From Chloroherpetonaceae bacterium (GTDB taxonomy: Bacteria; Bacteroidota; Chlorobiia; Chlorobiales; Thermochlorobacteraceae), in the NCBI GenBank assembly GCA_025056565.1, contig JANWWA010000011.1, positions 50,371 to 114,370 on the forward strand: a stretch of DNA of 64,000 bases. The letters are read 5' to 3'. Positions 18,625 to 28,664 of this stretch are shown piece after piece. Position 1 is the stretch's first letter. The number at the start of each line of letters is the position of its first letter. A model generated the notes under the pieces. The model did no database searches. It was given only the letters and a program-made list of their open reading frames with translations, and was not told where the DNA came from. A program made the translations under genes and the position numbers.

Positions 18625-19806
18625 TCAGTTTTTGGACAAGTTTCGCGCAATCACAATGCGTTGAATTTCTGAGGTACCTTCACCAATCGTGCAGAGCTTT
18701 ACATCACGGTAGTATTTTTCGACAGGATACTCCTTGATGAAACCATATCCACCAAAGATTTGCACCGCGTCGCTGGTCACACGTGTAGCCACTTCCGACG
18801 CAAAGAGTTTCGCCTGTGATGATTCGAGCGTGGTCACCTTGCCTTCATCTTTGAGTGAGGCGGCTTTCATCGTTAGGAGCCGTGCAGCTTGCACTTCAGT
18901 CGCCATATCCGCCAGCTTGAATTGAATGGCCTGAAAGTCGCCAATAGGTCTGCCGAATTGCTTGCGCTCTTTGGCGTACTTGATAGCCGCTTCTAACGCC
19001 CCTTGCGCAATGCCGACCGACAAGGCTGCAATTGAGATGCGCCCACCATCCAGAATCTTCATTGCTTGTTTGAAACCGTCGTTTAGCTCACCGATAAGAT
19101 TCTCGTAAGGAATGCGGCAGTTATCCATTACGAGCTGCCCTGTCTCCGAGGCGCGCATGCCGAGTTTGTTTTCTTTTTTGCCTGCGCTGAACCCTGGCGT
19201 GCCTTTCTCAATGATAAACGCTGAAATGCCATGGTTGCCCTTTTCTTTATCGGTGATAGCCATCACGACCGCCACTTCGGCAGAATGCGAATTGGTGATA
19301 AAGTTTTTTGTGCCATTTAACACCCAGTAGTCGCCATCGCGCACGGCTGTGGTGAGCATTCCTGCGGCATCGCTGCCAGAGTTGGGTTCAGTAAGTCCCC
19401 ATGCAGCCAGTTTTTTGCCGCTGGCAAGGTCAGGGATATACTTTTTCTTTTGCGCCTCTGAGCCAAACTGGTAAATGTGATTGGTTCCCAGCGAAGTGTG
19501 AGCCGCTATCGTCAAGGCTAAGCTGGCATCATATTTTGCCAGCTCCTCAATTGCCACCACATATTCCAAGTAACCAAACCCTGCACCGCCTACTTCGTGT
19601 GGGAAAATCATACCCAGCAATCCTAACTCGCCTGCTTTGAGCACCACATCGAGCGGGAACTTTTGATGCTCATCATCCTCCATCATTCGGTTATAGGGAT
19701 ACTCACGTGCAAGAAAATTTCGGACGATGTCCGCCACCATTTTTTGGTTTTCAGTATAGCTGAAATCCATTGCGGCTTGCAACTCCGCTTGAACCAATTC
19801 CGACAT
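18625..19806 (-). CDS. Acyl-CoA dehydrogenase
   Basis: 393 residues; an internal ATG at 19770 ([11 protein letters not shown]) resembles the usual family start and could be the real one. The FAD enzyme makes the alpha-beta double bond in acyl-CoA. Visible motifs are [26 protein letters not shown], the [12 protein letters not shown] block, and [17 protein letters not shown]. The catalytic Glu is in [12 protein letters not shown] near the C-terminus. Chain-length preference cannot be read. It is divergent from a 3-hydroxyacyl-CoA dehydrogenase, which acts two steps later in the same pathway; the enoyl-CoA hydratase and thiolase are not in this window. Confidence 0.93.
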   Translation of the reverse strand: MSELVQAELQAAMDFSYTENQKMVADIVRNFLAREYPYNRMMEDDEHQKFPLDVVLKAGELGLLGMIFPHEVGGAGFGYLEYVVAIEELAKYDASLALTIAAHTSLGTNHIYQFGSEAQKKKYIPDLASGKKLAAWGLTEPNSGSDAAGMLTTAVRDGDYWVLNGTKNFITNSHSAEVAVVMAITDKEKGNHGISAFIIEKGTPGFSAGKKENKLGMRASETGQLVMDNCRIPYENLIGELNDGFKQAMKILDGGRISIAALSVGIAQGALEAAIKYAKERKQFGRPIGDFQAIQFKLADMATEVQAARLLTMKAASLKDEGKVTTLESSQAKLFASEVATRVTSDAVQIFGGYGFIKEYPVEKYYRDVKLCTIGEGTSEIQRIVIARNLSKN

Positions 19807-19991
19807 ACTTTTTGCAAGAAGTTTTGTGTTAATTGGAATTAATGTGCAGCAGTCAAATTACATACCTCTCTACTGAAATGCAAAATATGAGGATGGCTGC
19901 TGCTAGTCCAATGCTGCTTTCATTTGCTGCCAATTGGGTATTACAGCTTACGATTTTAATTTGCAGCTCTAACCTAACCACGCTCATCATT

Positions 19992-20846
19992 ATGAGAATT
20001 GAAAAAGTTGCCGTCATCGGAGGCGGCACAATGGGCAACGGCATTGCTCATGTGTTCGCTCAGTTTGGTTATCCTACCACGCTGGTCGACATTAAGCAAG
20101 AATTCTTAGACCGAGCGCTGCACACCATTTCTACCAACCTTGACCGACAAGTCAAAAAAGGTGTGCTCACAGAAGAGCAGAAAGCTCAAACGCTCCAACG
20201 CATTACGACCAGCTTGGACTTGCCAAGTAGCGTCAAAGACGCCGACCTTGTCATAGAAGCAGTCAATGAGAACTTTGAGCTCAAGCAATCTGTCTTCAAA
20301 GCCCTTGATGAACACGCCAAGCCGTCAGCAATTCTCGCTACCAACACCAGCTCCATTTCTATTACCAAAATAGCCGCCACAACCAAGCGCCCTGCACAGG
20401 TGATTGGTATGCACTTTATGAATCCTGTGCCCGTTATGAAGCTTGTAGAGGTCATTCGTGCACTCCAGACCTCTGATGAAACTTTCGCTGCGATTGAAGC
20501 CACCGCCAAGGCGATTGGGAAAGTGCCTGTTAGCTGCAATGACTACCCCGGCTTTATTTCTAACCGAATTTTGATGCCGATGATTAACGAGGCAATTCAG
20601 TGTGTCTATGAAAACATCGCCACGCCTGAGGCTATTGACGAGATTATGAAACTAGGCATGGCTCACCCGATGGGACCTTTGACGCTTGCCGACTTTATCG
20701 GCTTAGATGTCTGTCTTGCGATTATGGAAGTGCTCTATGAAGGTTTTAACGACCCAAAGTATCGCCCATCGCCACTTTTAAAGAATATGGTCGCAGCAGG
20801 TTATTTAGGACGCAAGTCAGGTCGCGGTTTCTACCGATATGACTAA
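19992..20846 (+). CDS. 3-hydroxybutyryl-CoA / 3-hydroxyacyl-CoA dehydrogenase
   Basis: 284 residues from the ATG at 19992 ([20 protein letters not shown]); the upstream in-frame stretch to 19833 is not family sequence. It oxidises (S)-3-hydroxyacyl-CoA with NAD(P). The dinucleotide fold IGGGTMG, the [11 protein letters not shown] block, and the catalytic [16 protein letters not shown] motif with its His are present. The Glu-His pair is completed by VIEAVNEN. The C-terminal domain shows [19 protein letters not shown] and GHP-like AHPMGPL. The length matches single-domain Hbd/PaaH-type enzymes. The gene overlaps the following one by 8 bases. Confidence 0.93.
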   Translation: MRIEKVAVIGGGTMGNGIAHVFAQFGYPTTLVDIKQEFLDRALHTISTNLDRQVKKGVLTEEQKAQTLQRITTSLDLPSSVKDADLVIEAVNENFELKQSVFKALDEHAKPSAILATNTSSISITKIAATTKRPAQVIGMHFMNPVPVMKLVEVIRALQTSDETFAAIEATAKAIGKVPVSCNDYPGFISNRILMPMINEAIQCVYENIATPEAIDEIMKLGMAHPMGPLTLADFIGLDVCLAIMEVLYEGFNDPKYRPSPLLKNMVAAGYLGRKSGRGFYRYD

Positions 20847-21261
20847 TTCGACAAGCACGCAGACAAAATTTTTGCAAGCTATGGATGAGCCTGTCCCACA
20901 ACTTTATTGTTCTCGTGGTTTTACAATCCAAGAGTTGGTTAAAATCTACGCACGCTACTGCAAAGACCTTGCCGACCCCGAAGAGATCTGGATTGAGGGC
21001 TACGATGAGTTTCTTTTCTACCGCAGTGACATTGAGATTCGAAAAAATGAACTGACCCCTGAACTTGCGGCTGAGGTACGCCGCAACGACCGCATTGTGC
21101 TTGAAAAAGCTTACAAATATCTCGAGGAGTATGAGTTTGGTATTGGCTTGCTGGAAGACCGCTATCGCTGTAAGCGCTACCCGAAGTCGCATTGGTGGTG
21201 GTATGTGGATAAAATCCATCACGGCGAGTTGCCGAAGCCTGACTTATCGCAGCCTATCTGA
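20839..21261 (+). CDS. Hypothetical protein translationally coupled to the hydroxyacyl-CoA dehydrogenase
   Basis: 140 residues. The ATG at 20839 overlaps the last 8 bases of the dehydrogenase gene, a typical arrangement for coupled translation. The sequence is acidic and aromatic, with [18 protein letters not shown] and a Trp-rich [10 protein letters not shown] near the C-terminus. There is no signal peptide, membrane segment or known motif. The stop is one base from the convergent kinase-like gene. I do not recognise the family; the coupling suggests a role in the same process but does not prove it. Confidence 0.65.
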   Translation: MTNSTSTQTKFLQAMDEPVPQLYCSRGFTIQELVKIYARYCKDLADPEEIWIEGYDEFLFYRSDIEIRKNELTPELAAEVRRNDRIVLEKAYKYLEEYEFGIGLLEDRYRCKRYPKSHWWWYVDKIHHGELPKPDLSQPI

Positions 21262-21262
21262 G

Positions 21263-21976
21263 TTATTGGCCTTTCATTAGTAGGGGAATTTCATTCGGTA
21301 GGAAAATCCAGTAGCATACGTATGCAAAGGCTGCTGCACTCAATGGAATGGTAAGGTTGTCATCAATCGTGTAACCCCCAATTTTGAACGGCACCACTTC
21401 TGCAATTGTGGCTACAACCGCCAGTCCGATGCCCACAGCAAAGTTGAGGTGCGGCGTCAATGCAACCACTGCTATCGCAGCGATGAGGAATGCAAGGCTA
21501 CCCTCTACGGTCTTAGAAAAAAGTTTATGCTTGCCAAACTTGCGTCCAACTAATGCCGCTGCGGTATCTGCAACAATTAGGATTGCAAATGATGCAATTG
21601 CAATGATTTTCGGAAATAGCGCTACAGTTAGCAATGCCGACAGTGTAACAAAAGTTGCGCCATTGAAGCGCTTTTTCGTTGGGTCTTTTTCGTGCGGACG
21701 AAGTAGTGAGCCAAAAGTTTTGAAATACCACACGGCTACAGGCTGCACAAACATTTTGACAAAATCCACTGTAAAAAAGCCGAGAAACAAAATCGTCAGT
21801 AAAACTATTGCCAACTTCTGCGTAATGTGGTAGTAAATTAGCGGTATAGCGATGGAGCAAACGTGAATTGCTTTGCGAGCCAGCTCGTTGTGGTATTCAA
21901 TTTGCGCGGCATCTAGCCGCCCGTTTTGAGTTACTTCCTTGAGCGTCCCGATGCCCTCCGGTTCAGAATGTTGCAT
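21263..21976 (-). CDS. Phytol/dolichol kinase-like membrane protein (SEC59/DGK1/VTE5 family)
   Basis: 237 residues with an N-terminal cytosolic part (about 35 residues) and six or so hydrophobic segments. Family marks are ELARKAIHVCSIAIPL in the first membrane segment, KKRFNGATFVTLSA, the DTAAALVGRKFGKHKLFSKTVEGS block, and ATIAEVVPF. This is the CTP-dependent polyprenol/phytol/diacylglycerol kinase family related to CdsA. In a chlorophyll-making organism the likely substrate is phytol, farnesol or geranylgeraniol for pigment tails, or an undecaprenol-type lipid; I cannot decide. It is convergent with the hypothetical protein gene (one-base gap). Confidence 0.8.
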   Translation of the reverse strand: MQHSEPEGIGTLKEVTQNGRLDAAQIEYHNELARKAIHVCSIAIPLIYYHITQKLAIVLLTILFLGFFTVDFVKMFVQPVAVWYFKTFGSLLRPHEKDPTKKRFNGATFVTLSALLTVALFPKIIAIASFAILIVADTAAALVGRKFGKHKLFSKTVEGSLAFLIAAIAVVALTPHLNFAVGIGLAVVATIAEVVPFKIGGYTIDDNLTIPLSAAAFAYVCYWIFLPNEIPLLMKGQ

Positions 21977-22037
21977 AGCGCTTACAAATTGCCTGTAAAG
22001 TTAGAGCAATCGGTTTAGGGTTACAAAATTTTTCTCT

Positions 22038-22940
22038 ATGGCGTTGAAAGTTTTTCTTACTGGCGCAAGTGGTCTTTTAGGTGGCAATATTCTTCGTCAT
22101 CTTGCTCTGCGCCCTCATCTTCAGATTTGCGCCGTGCAGCGCCATGCGTCTTTTACCGTGCCCGCTGCATTCTCATTAGGACACCCTGTGCTCTCCCTTG
22201 ACCTTTCATCGGAGAACGATGTGTGGAATGTGCTTTCAAACTGGCGTCCCAATGTAATCATCCACACAGCTGCAATGAGCGACCCTGTTGCCTGTGAGTG
22301 GCAACGCGATGCGGCAACTGTGCAGAACATCTTGGTTACGCGCCTGCTCGCCAGACTTGCCGAACACTTTGGTGCCCGCTTTATCTTCATCTCCACAGAC
22401 CTTGTCTTTGACGGCGAAAAAGGTAACTACCAAGAAACTGATACTCGCCGTCCACTTAGCTTCTACGGCGCGACCAAAGCTATCAGTGAAGATGAGATTG
22501 CTCAAACACTTGAAGATTATGCCGTTCTTCGCACTACGATTATGCTTGGCTACTCGCCACGCGGGACACGCAGTCTCAATGAACGTTTGATGCTGGATAT
22601 TGCCAGTGAGCGTACCCCGACGCTTTTTATTGATGAATACCGCAGTCCTATTGCTGTCGATACACTAGCGAAAATCGTTGTGGAATTTGCTCTCGATGAC
22701 GCCAGAGAAGCACGGGGTATTTTTCATGCCGTTGGCAATGAACGGCTTTCTCGCTATGAAATTGGCAAGCGTATTTTTGAGCGCTTTGGGGTACCGCCAC
22801 ATCGCTACCGTTCTGCCCTGCTTTCAGAAGTGGTCTCTACGCCGCCCCGCCCACGCGACTGCAGCCTGGACAATCGCAAGCTCCTGAGCATCATTAAAAC
22901 CCGAATTCCATCATTTGATGAAATGATACGCGCACTTTAA
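22038..22940 (+). CDS. RmlD-like SDR (dTDP-4-dehydrorhamnose reductase-like)
   Basis: 300 residues. The extended-SDR signature is complete: FLTGASGLLGGNILRHL at the N-terminus, IIHTAAMSDPVACE, FISTDLVFDGEKGNYQETD, and the catalytic YGATKAISED with Tyr-x-x-x-Lys. The STDxVFDG phrase and overall length match the RfbD/RmlD sugar-reductase branch. No other dTDP-rhamnose gene (rmlA, B or C) is adjacent, so it may act on another nucleotide sugar or, like some members, on a different small molecule. It is convergent with the transketolase C-terminal half. Confidence 0.82.
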   Translation: MALKVFLTGASGLLGGNILRHLALRPHLQICAVQRHASFTVPAAFSLGHPVLSLDLSSENDVWNVLSNWRPNVIIHTAAMSDPVACEWQRDAATVQNILVTRLLARLAEHFGARFIFISTDLVFDGEKGNYQETDTRRPLSFYGATKAISEDEIAQTLEDYAVLRTTIMLGYSPRGTRSLNERLMLDIASERTPTLFIDEYRSPIAVDTLAKIVVEFALDDAREARGIFHAVGNERLSRYEIGKRIFERFGVPPHRYRSALLSEVVSTPPRPRDCSLDNRKLLSIIKTRIPSFDEMIRAL

Positions 22941-22970
22941 TTCCTACTCGCGCCCTCCACCTCTTTGCCT

Positions 22971-23870
22971 CTACGCTAGCGCACTCAAAATTCGCTCAGC
23001 AATTTGCCTACCTGTAAAGCCTTCATACTCCAACACCCTGTCCAAGAGCGCAGGTTTGAACCACCGATGTTCCAGTGCAATCGGAAGCACATTTGCCATA
23101 AGCTGATGCTTGAGCAGCAGTTCAGCCACAATGCTGTATAGCCCACCTGTTAAAAAATGGTCTTCGAGCGTTACAACCAATTTGCATTCCCTTGCGGCTC
23201 TTAGCACTGTCTCTGCGTCAATTGGCTTGGGCATTCGGATATTGATGAGCCGCACGGACTTGCCCTGTGCCTCTAAGATGTCTTTTGCCTTCACCGCTTC
23301 ACGAAGCAAAAAGCCGTAGACCAGAATCGCTATATCGTTTCCATTGGAGAGTGTTTCAGCTTTGCCAATCTCAAACGGCGCAATGTGCCTTACAGGCGCA
23401 GGATGCGGATTGTGTCTGATGTAGCATGGCGCGGGATATTCGGCAAGAACTTTGATTCCTTCGGCAAGTTCCTCTGCGTCGCTGGGACAAAAGACCATCA
23501 CGTTTGGCAAGCCGCGCATCAGTGCCACATCTTCAATCGCTTGGTGTGTCGGACCGTTTGCGTCAGAAAGAAAGCCAGGCACACCGCCCACCATCTTCAC
23601 AGGTAGGTTCGGAATAGCGACATCATCGCGGATGAACTCGTAAGCACGAAAAACCAAAAACGTTGCCAGCGCATGGACAATCGGATAGCGACCGCGAAGC
23701 GCTAGACCTGCCGCCATTCCAATCATTGTTTGCTCCGCAATCCCTACATCAATGAAGCGCTTGCCCAATTGCGGTGGCAGGTTGCGAATTGCGGCGCGAT
23801 TTTCCGCCGTCATCACGATAAGCTTGTCGCTCTTTTGCGCGATTTCTTTTAGGACGTCTTCGTAGGTCAT
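22971..23870 (-). CDS. Transketolase, C-terminal section (split enzyme)
   Basis: 299 residues from the ATG at 23870; the frame runs 21 bases further upstream into the flanking repeat. It holds the pyrimidine-binding and C-terminal domains: DVGIAEQTMIGMAAGLALRG carries the Glu that activates thiamine diphosphate, followed by ATFLVFRAYEFIRDD, SDANGPTHQAIEDVALMRGLPN and LVVTLEDHF. It pairs with the N-terminal half at 24379-25236 to make one transketolase-like enzyme moving two-carbon units between sugars. The two halves are normally adjacent; here a 0.5 kb unit with inverted repeats lies between them. Confidence 0.9.
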   Translation of the reverse strand: MTYEDVLKEIAQKSDKLIVMTAENRAAIRNLPPQLGKRFIDVGIAEQTMIGMAAGLALRGRYPIVHALATFLVFRAYEFIRDDVAIPNLPVKMVGGVPGFLSDANGPTHQAIEDVALMRGLPNVMVFCPSDAEELAEGIKVLAEYPAPCYIRHNPHPAPVRHIAPFEIGKAETLSNGNDIAILVYGFLLREAVKAKDILEAQGKSVRLINIRMPKPIDAETVLRAARECKLVVTLEDHFLTGGLYSIVAELLLKHQLMANVLPIALEHRWFKPALLDRVLEYEGFTGRQIAERILSALA

Positions 23871-23885
23871 TTTTTCAGAATTGAG

Positions 23886-23906
23886 GAGCAAGAAGCGAGA
23901 ATTGAG
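23886..23906 (+). repeat. Left inverted repeat of the four-helix-bundle unit
   Basis: The 21 bases here match the reverse complement of 24358-24378 at 19 positions; the shared core is CAAGAAGCGAGAAT. A second GAATTGAG copy precedes it immediately, so part of the similarity could come from local low complexity. Confidence 0.55.
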
Positions 23907-23933
23907 ACTGTCGCAGTCGCTCCTTGTTTTGAG

Positions 23934-24299
23934 TTAAAGCTTTGATTTTGAAACGGCGTTCATGTAGCCTTGCAACAAGCGTGACACTTCGTCAAGTTAG
24001 CGCGAAAGTTCTACTGTTTGAGCATAGTTCAAATCCTGAATCAAAATCAAGAAATACGCGCATTCATCAGCCGAACCTTGCGCAATGTTGAGAAATTTTA
24101 GCTTGTCGTTTTTGCCTCTCTTGCGAAATCCTTCTACGATATTCGCGGCAATTGAGACGGCAGCGCGACGCAGTTGAGATGAGAACCCAAACAGTTCTTC
24201 TTTCGGCAGCCGTTGCGTGAGTTGATACGCATTCAAAACGAACTGATGTGCTTTTTGCCATACGACAAGGTCTTGAAAACGAGTTGCTCTCTCCATCAT
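23934..24299 (-). pseudogene. Four-helix-bundle (S23/IVP-like) protein gene with an in-frame stop
   Basis: The frame from the ATG at 24299 encodes 100 residues and stops at a TAA (23997-23999). The same frame then continues for 20 more codons (LDEVSRLLQGYMNAVSKSKL) to a second TAA at 23934-23936. Together these give a 121-residue product, the usual length of the four-helix-bundle family first known from 23S rRNA intervening sequences. Family marks are FQDLVVWQKAHQF, LPKEELFGFSSQLRRAAVSIAANIVEGF and NIAQGSADECAYFL. A CAA-to-TAA change would explain the break. The truncated product lacks the last helix. Normal function in the family is unknown, probably nucleic-acid related. Confidence 0.8.
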
Positions 24300-24357
24300 T
24301 TCCGAAGTTTATGGTTGAAGAAAATTCTCTCGTCGCTTAACTCTCTTTTTCTCGCTT

Positions 24358-24378
24358 CTCGATTCTCGCTTCTTGTTC
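24358..24378 (-). repeat. Right inverted repeat of the four-helix-bundle unit
   Basis: Reverse complement of the left repeat at 23886-23906 with 2 mismatches in 21 bases. A further AAGCGAG copy lies just inside it, making this end partly tandem. Confidence 0.55.
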
Positions 24379-25236
24379 TTACCTCACTATCAACGTTTCC
24401 GAACTGAGTTCCGCTTGCGCTTCGCCGTGAAGTTCTTTCAAAAGTTGCTCGATTTCTTCGGGCTTGAAATTGACGAACCAACGGTCGGCGCGTCGCTCAA
24501 TGCTGGGCAAGCCTTTGCCGCGAACCGTATCGGCGATGATGACGCTGGGCGAGCCGTTCTCTGGAATCCACTGGAATGCTTCTTCGAGCGCGTTGAAATC
24601 GTGTCCATTGATGCGCTTCACGTTCCAGCCAAACGCTTCGAATTTTGGTTCGAGCGGCTCAATCGGAATGAGGTCTTCGGTTCGAACATTCGCTTGAAAC
24701 TCATTGCGGTCAACGATTGCCACAAGATTATCAAGCTTGTAGGCTTTTGCCACGAGGAAGCCTTCCCACATCGAGCCTTCGTTGAGTTCACCATCGCCCA
24801 CAATCACATAGACTTTGTTTTTGCCGCCGCGCAGTTTGATGTCGTAGGCGATGCCCATTGCGACCGAAAGCAAATGACCGAGCGACCCCGAATGAAATTC
24901 AATGCCCGGAATGGCGCGATTCGGGTGCCAGTAAATCGAGTCGCTCGTATGAAGATGATGCTTCAATCGCTCGCGCTCGATGAAACCCAGTTCGGCGAGC
25001 GTGCCGTAGAGCGCGGGCACGTCGTGTCCTTTGGAGAGCAAGAGATAGTTGCGGTTCTCGTCGCGCAAATTTTCAGGCGTAAGTCCCAAAACCTCTTTGT
25101 AGAGATAGACGATAAGATCTGCGCAAGAGAGCGACGCACCGATAAAGCAACCACCATCGGTTGCCATTCGGACGATGTGCTCACGCACCCGTAGTGCAAG
25201 AGCTTTCAGTTCAAGTTCTTTCTCTTTGTGCATCAT
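24379..25236 (-). CDS. Transketolase, N-terminal section (split enzyme)
   Basis: 285 residues holding the pyrophosphate-binding domain. The thiamine-diphosphate and magnesium motif is GDGELNEGSMWEGFLVAKAYKLDNLVAIVDRN, with DGGCFIGASLSCADLIVYLY near the start and HSGSLGHLLSVAMGIAYDIK before it. It needs the C-terminal section at 22971-23870 for activity. Split transketolase pairs of this sort are common in many bacteria and archaea and are often of uncertain sugar specificity. The start ATG at 25236 follows another ATG-less upstream stretch; MMHKEKELELKALALRVREH is the expected N-terminus. Confidence 0.9.
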   Translation of the reverse strand: MMHKEKELELKALALRVREHIVRMATDGGCFIGASLSCADLIVYLYKEVLGLTPENLRDENRNYLLLSKGHDVPALYGTLAELGFIERERLKHHLHTSDSIYWHPNRAIPGIEFHSGSLGHLLSVAMGIAYDIKLRGGKNKVYVIVGDGELNEGSMWEGFLVAKAYKLDNLVAIVDRNEFQANVRTEDLIPIEPLEPKFEAFGWNVKRINGHDFNALEEAFQWIPENGSPSVIIADTVRGKGLPSIERRADRWFVNFKPEEIEQLLKELHGEAQAELSSETLIVR

Positions 25237-25359
25237 TGTTTTCAGTTTGATGCGTGAAGTTACGGTTTTATGGAGGAATTACGGATATAGTGACGCAGCT
25301 CACATATTTTGTCAAATTTCGCAATCGTAGCGTTAGCGTGAGCGTCTAAGTCCCCTGTG

Positions 25360-25394
25360 AGAGAAGCAAATGATTGGCGTGATATTGCTTCTCT
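25360..25394. repeat. Inverted repeat upstream of a lipoprotein gene
   Basis: AGAGAAGCAA (25360-25369) and TTGCTTCTCT (25385-25394) form a 10-bp perfect stem with a 15-base loop, 36 bases before the ATG at 25431. It lacks a T-run and could be an operator or leader structure. Confidence 0.35.
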
Positions 25395-25401
25395 ACCTCC
25401 T

Positions 25402-25430
25402 TAACCTAAACTCAACGAATAACCTAAACT
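25402..25430 (+). repeat. Direct repeat touching a start codon
   Basis: The 11-mer TAACCTAAACT occurs at 25402-25412 and 25420-25430, one copy ending immediately before the ATG at 25431. The copies are 18 bases apart start to start. No purine-rich ribosome-binding site is present in this leader. Confidence 0.4.
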
Positions 25431-26078
25431 ATGACTATGCTTAGACTTCGTAACCTACTACTTATTCTGCTACTCTTTGCGTCTCTTTCTGCTTGCCGCC
25501 GAGATGACAATCCTGTCTCAGAAAGCAGTGCACCACCCGGCAACTTTTTTACAGTGAACGGTGCTGGCTTCAACAACCGCACTTTTACTATTCCAGAAAC
25601 TCTGCCGTTGCCTATTCTTCCGCCGAAATTTGCTCTCTACGACAGCACACTTCGCACAACTGCCGTCTTCCAAATTGCCGAGTTTAATTTTACTGACTCT
25701 TCTGCTACAGCCATAAGTTTTACCTTTCGTGGCAACCGTGCTGGTGTCTATGAAGGCACATCGGTTGGTGCTCAATTGCAATTAGGTCGCCGTAACTTTG
25801 CGGCTGGCGACACCGCTGCAAGTGGCACAGTTATTAGCAACACCTCGTTCCGGGTCAATGTCACACGATACGACGACGCCCAAAAGCGAGTTCAAGGCAG
25901 ATACAACGGCACTTTCCGCGAAGTCGGTCCATCCGGTGCAACTGTCACCGTTACTGGCGAGTTTGATGTTCCTATCACGTCTATTTTCTTCCCAATAGGG
26001 TCTGGCAGTGCTACGGAACATTTACACGACCTGAATAAAGCTTCTATTCGCTTGCACACTCTTTTCAACCAGCCATAG
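25431..26078 (+). CDS. Lipoprotein of unknown function
   Basis: 215 residues with a clear lipoprotein signal (LLLILLLFASLSAC, then charged RRDDNP). The mature part is beta-rich and resembles small DUF-type lipoproteins in this lineage whose repeats read as FTVNGAGFNNRTFTI and SATAISFTFRGNRAG. The pattern of a short hydrophobic beta sheet with a final VTVTGEFDVPI strand suggests a jelly-roll or lipocalin-like fold, but no family is recognised. It is closed by a strong terminator at 26099-26126. Its leader has two unusual repeats (25360-25394 and 25402-25430). Confidence 0.7.
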   Translation: MTMLRLRNLLLILLLFASLSACRRDDNPVSESSAPPGNFFTVNGAGFNNRTFTIPETLPLPILPPKFALYDSTLRTTAVFQIAEFNFTDSSATAISFTFRGNRAGVYEGTSVGAQLQLGRRNFAAGDTAASGTVISNTSFRVNVTRYDDAQKRVQGRYNGTFREVGPSGATVTVTGEFDVPITSIFFPIGSGSATEHLHDLNKASIRLHTLFNQP

Positions 26079-26098
26079 CGTAGCCCTTGTCTTCCTTG

Positions 26099-26126
26099 AA
26101 GAGGGCGCAAAGCCGCCCTCTTTTTG
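26099..26126 (+). terminator. Rho-independent terminator
   Basis: AAGAGGGCG / CGCCCTCTT (26099-26107, 26114-26122) with a 6-base loop is followed by a T-run. It ends the lipoprotein transcript. The TTG of the guaB promoter begins inside the T-run. Confidence 0.8.
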
Positions 26127-26153
26127 TTCGAGCAAAACTGCGTTGTAACTTTG
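26124..26153 (+). promoter_or_regulatory. Bacteroidetes/Chlorobi-type promoter of guaB
   Basis: TTG at 26124-26126 and TAACTTTG at 26146-26153 (TAnnTTTG) have a 19-base spacer. Transcription would start near 26160, about 90 bases before the ATG at 26252. Confidence 0.6.
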
Positions 26154-26224
26154 CAAAAGTGATTCGGTAATGATGAGGCTTTCCACGCATTTTGCGTTTA
26201 CGCACTTGCACAGCACTTCATTAA

Positions 26225-27742
<1,518 letters not shown>

Positions 27743-27874
27743 GCAGCTTTACGACCTACCTTCTCGCATCGCTTCATTCCGTGCAGCGCTGGTGTTCGCT
27801 CTTTTGCCAAGCCCTGCACTATATTCGCTTGATTCGCTTGTAACCAAGTTCCTGTAACTTAACTGAGTTGAGCG

Positions 27875-28627
27875 ATGGCTGAACCTGTGAAAAATGTGGA
27901 GACCAAGACGCCTCCGACGGCTTGGGCTGACGAGATGGCGCCAATTATGGAACTGGACATTTCTCACATTCAAACTGATGACCAAGCTCCTGTGGATAGT
28001 CTCTTTACGGAACGTCAGCAGCGCCTACTTGTAGAGCCGCTTTATGTCAGTTGGAAGCCAAGTCAGCCCTTTTTAGCCTGCGACAATGTCGCCATTTTCT
28101 ACGGACTGTATTTGCCGCCTGTGGTGCCTGATATGTTTCTCAGTCTCGGTGTGGAACCGCCGCAAGGGGCGTTGATTCACGAAAAGCGTCGCCGGTCATA
28201 TTTTGTTTGGGAGTATAGCAAGCCGCCAGATGTGGTGGTGGAGGTGCTTTCACCCAGTTATGGCGGGGAGTTTGATGAGAAGATGCGGTTGTATGCTCAG
28301 ATTGGGGTGGGTTACTATGTGGTGTATGACCCTGCGGATTTTCGGACAACGAAGCGGCTGACGTGTTATGAACTGCAGGGCAGGCGATATGAGGAAGTGT
28401 TGTCAGGCAAGTTAGAGGGAGTTGGGTTGGAGGTGCGGTTGTGGCGTGGTGTGTTCGAGGGAATAGAGGCGGAGTGGCTACGCTGGTATGATGCATCAGG
28501 GAATTTACTACTGACTGGTGCAGAACTGGCAGAAAAAGAACGCCAACGCGCCGAGCAAGCCGAAGCGCGCGCCGAGCGATTAGCCGCAGAACTGCGCAAA
28601 CTGGGCATTGACCCTGACAGGATTTAA
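27875..28627 (+). CDS. Uma2-family (DUF820) putative PD-(D/E)XK nuclease
   Basis: 250 residues. The core has the Uma2 pattern: VPDMFLSLG, then PPDVVVEVLSPSYGGEFDEKMRLYAQIGVGYYVVYDP, supplying the Asp, the Glu-x-Leu and the Lys of a PD-(D/E)XK nuclease fold. The C-terminal 40 residues form a charged coiled coil (ELAEKERQRAEQAEARAERLAAEL). Uma2 proteins are abundant in cyanobacteria and some green bacteria and their biological role is unsettled. The methyltransferase gene begins 37 bases downstream on the same strand, so the two may be co-transcribed. Confidence 0.85.
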   Translation: MAEPVKNVETKTPPTAWADEMAPIMELDISHIQTDDQAPVDSLFTERQQRLLVEPLYVSWKPSQPFLACDNVAIFYGLYLPPVVPDMFLSLGVEPPQGALIHEKRRRSYFVWEYSKPPDVVVEVLSPSYGGEFDEKMRLYAQIGVGYYVVYDPADFRTTKRLTCYELQGRRYEEVLSGKLEGVGLEVRLWRGVFEGIEAEWLRWYDASGNLLLTGAELAEKERQRAEQAEARAERLAAELRKLGIDPDRI

Positions 28628-28664
28628 ACGCTCTCTGCCTACTGCCTAACTCTTCCCTAAGCCG

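Larger units (their letters stand above)
23886..24378. mobile_element. Candidate 493-bp insertion unit carrying a four-helix-bundle gene
   Basis: A unit bounded by 21-base inverted repeats (19 of 21 match) lies exactly between the split transketolase genes. Its right end touches the stop codon of the N-terminal half (24379-24381), and its left end is 15 bases from the start codon of the C-terminal half. Removing it would leave a normal tight two-gene operon. The only gene inside is the broken four-helix-bundle reading frame. No transposase is encoded, and I see no clear target-site duplication, so movement would need a helper in trans. Interpretation as a mobile unit is inference. Confidence 0.45.

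Noticed and set aside
24373..25194. Long open frame on the plus strand opposite the transketolase N-terminal half
   Set aside because: It mirrors the minus-strand gene, whose thiamine-diphosphate motif is complete. The plus-strand translation shows no family pattern.
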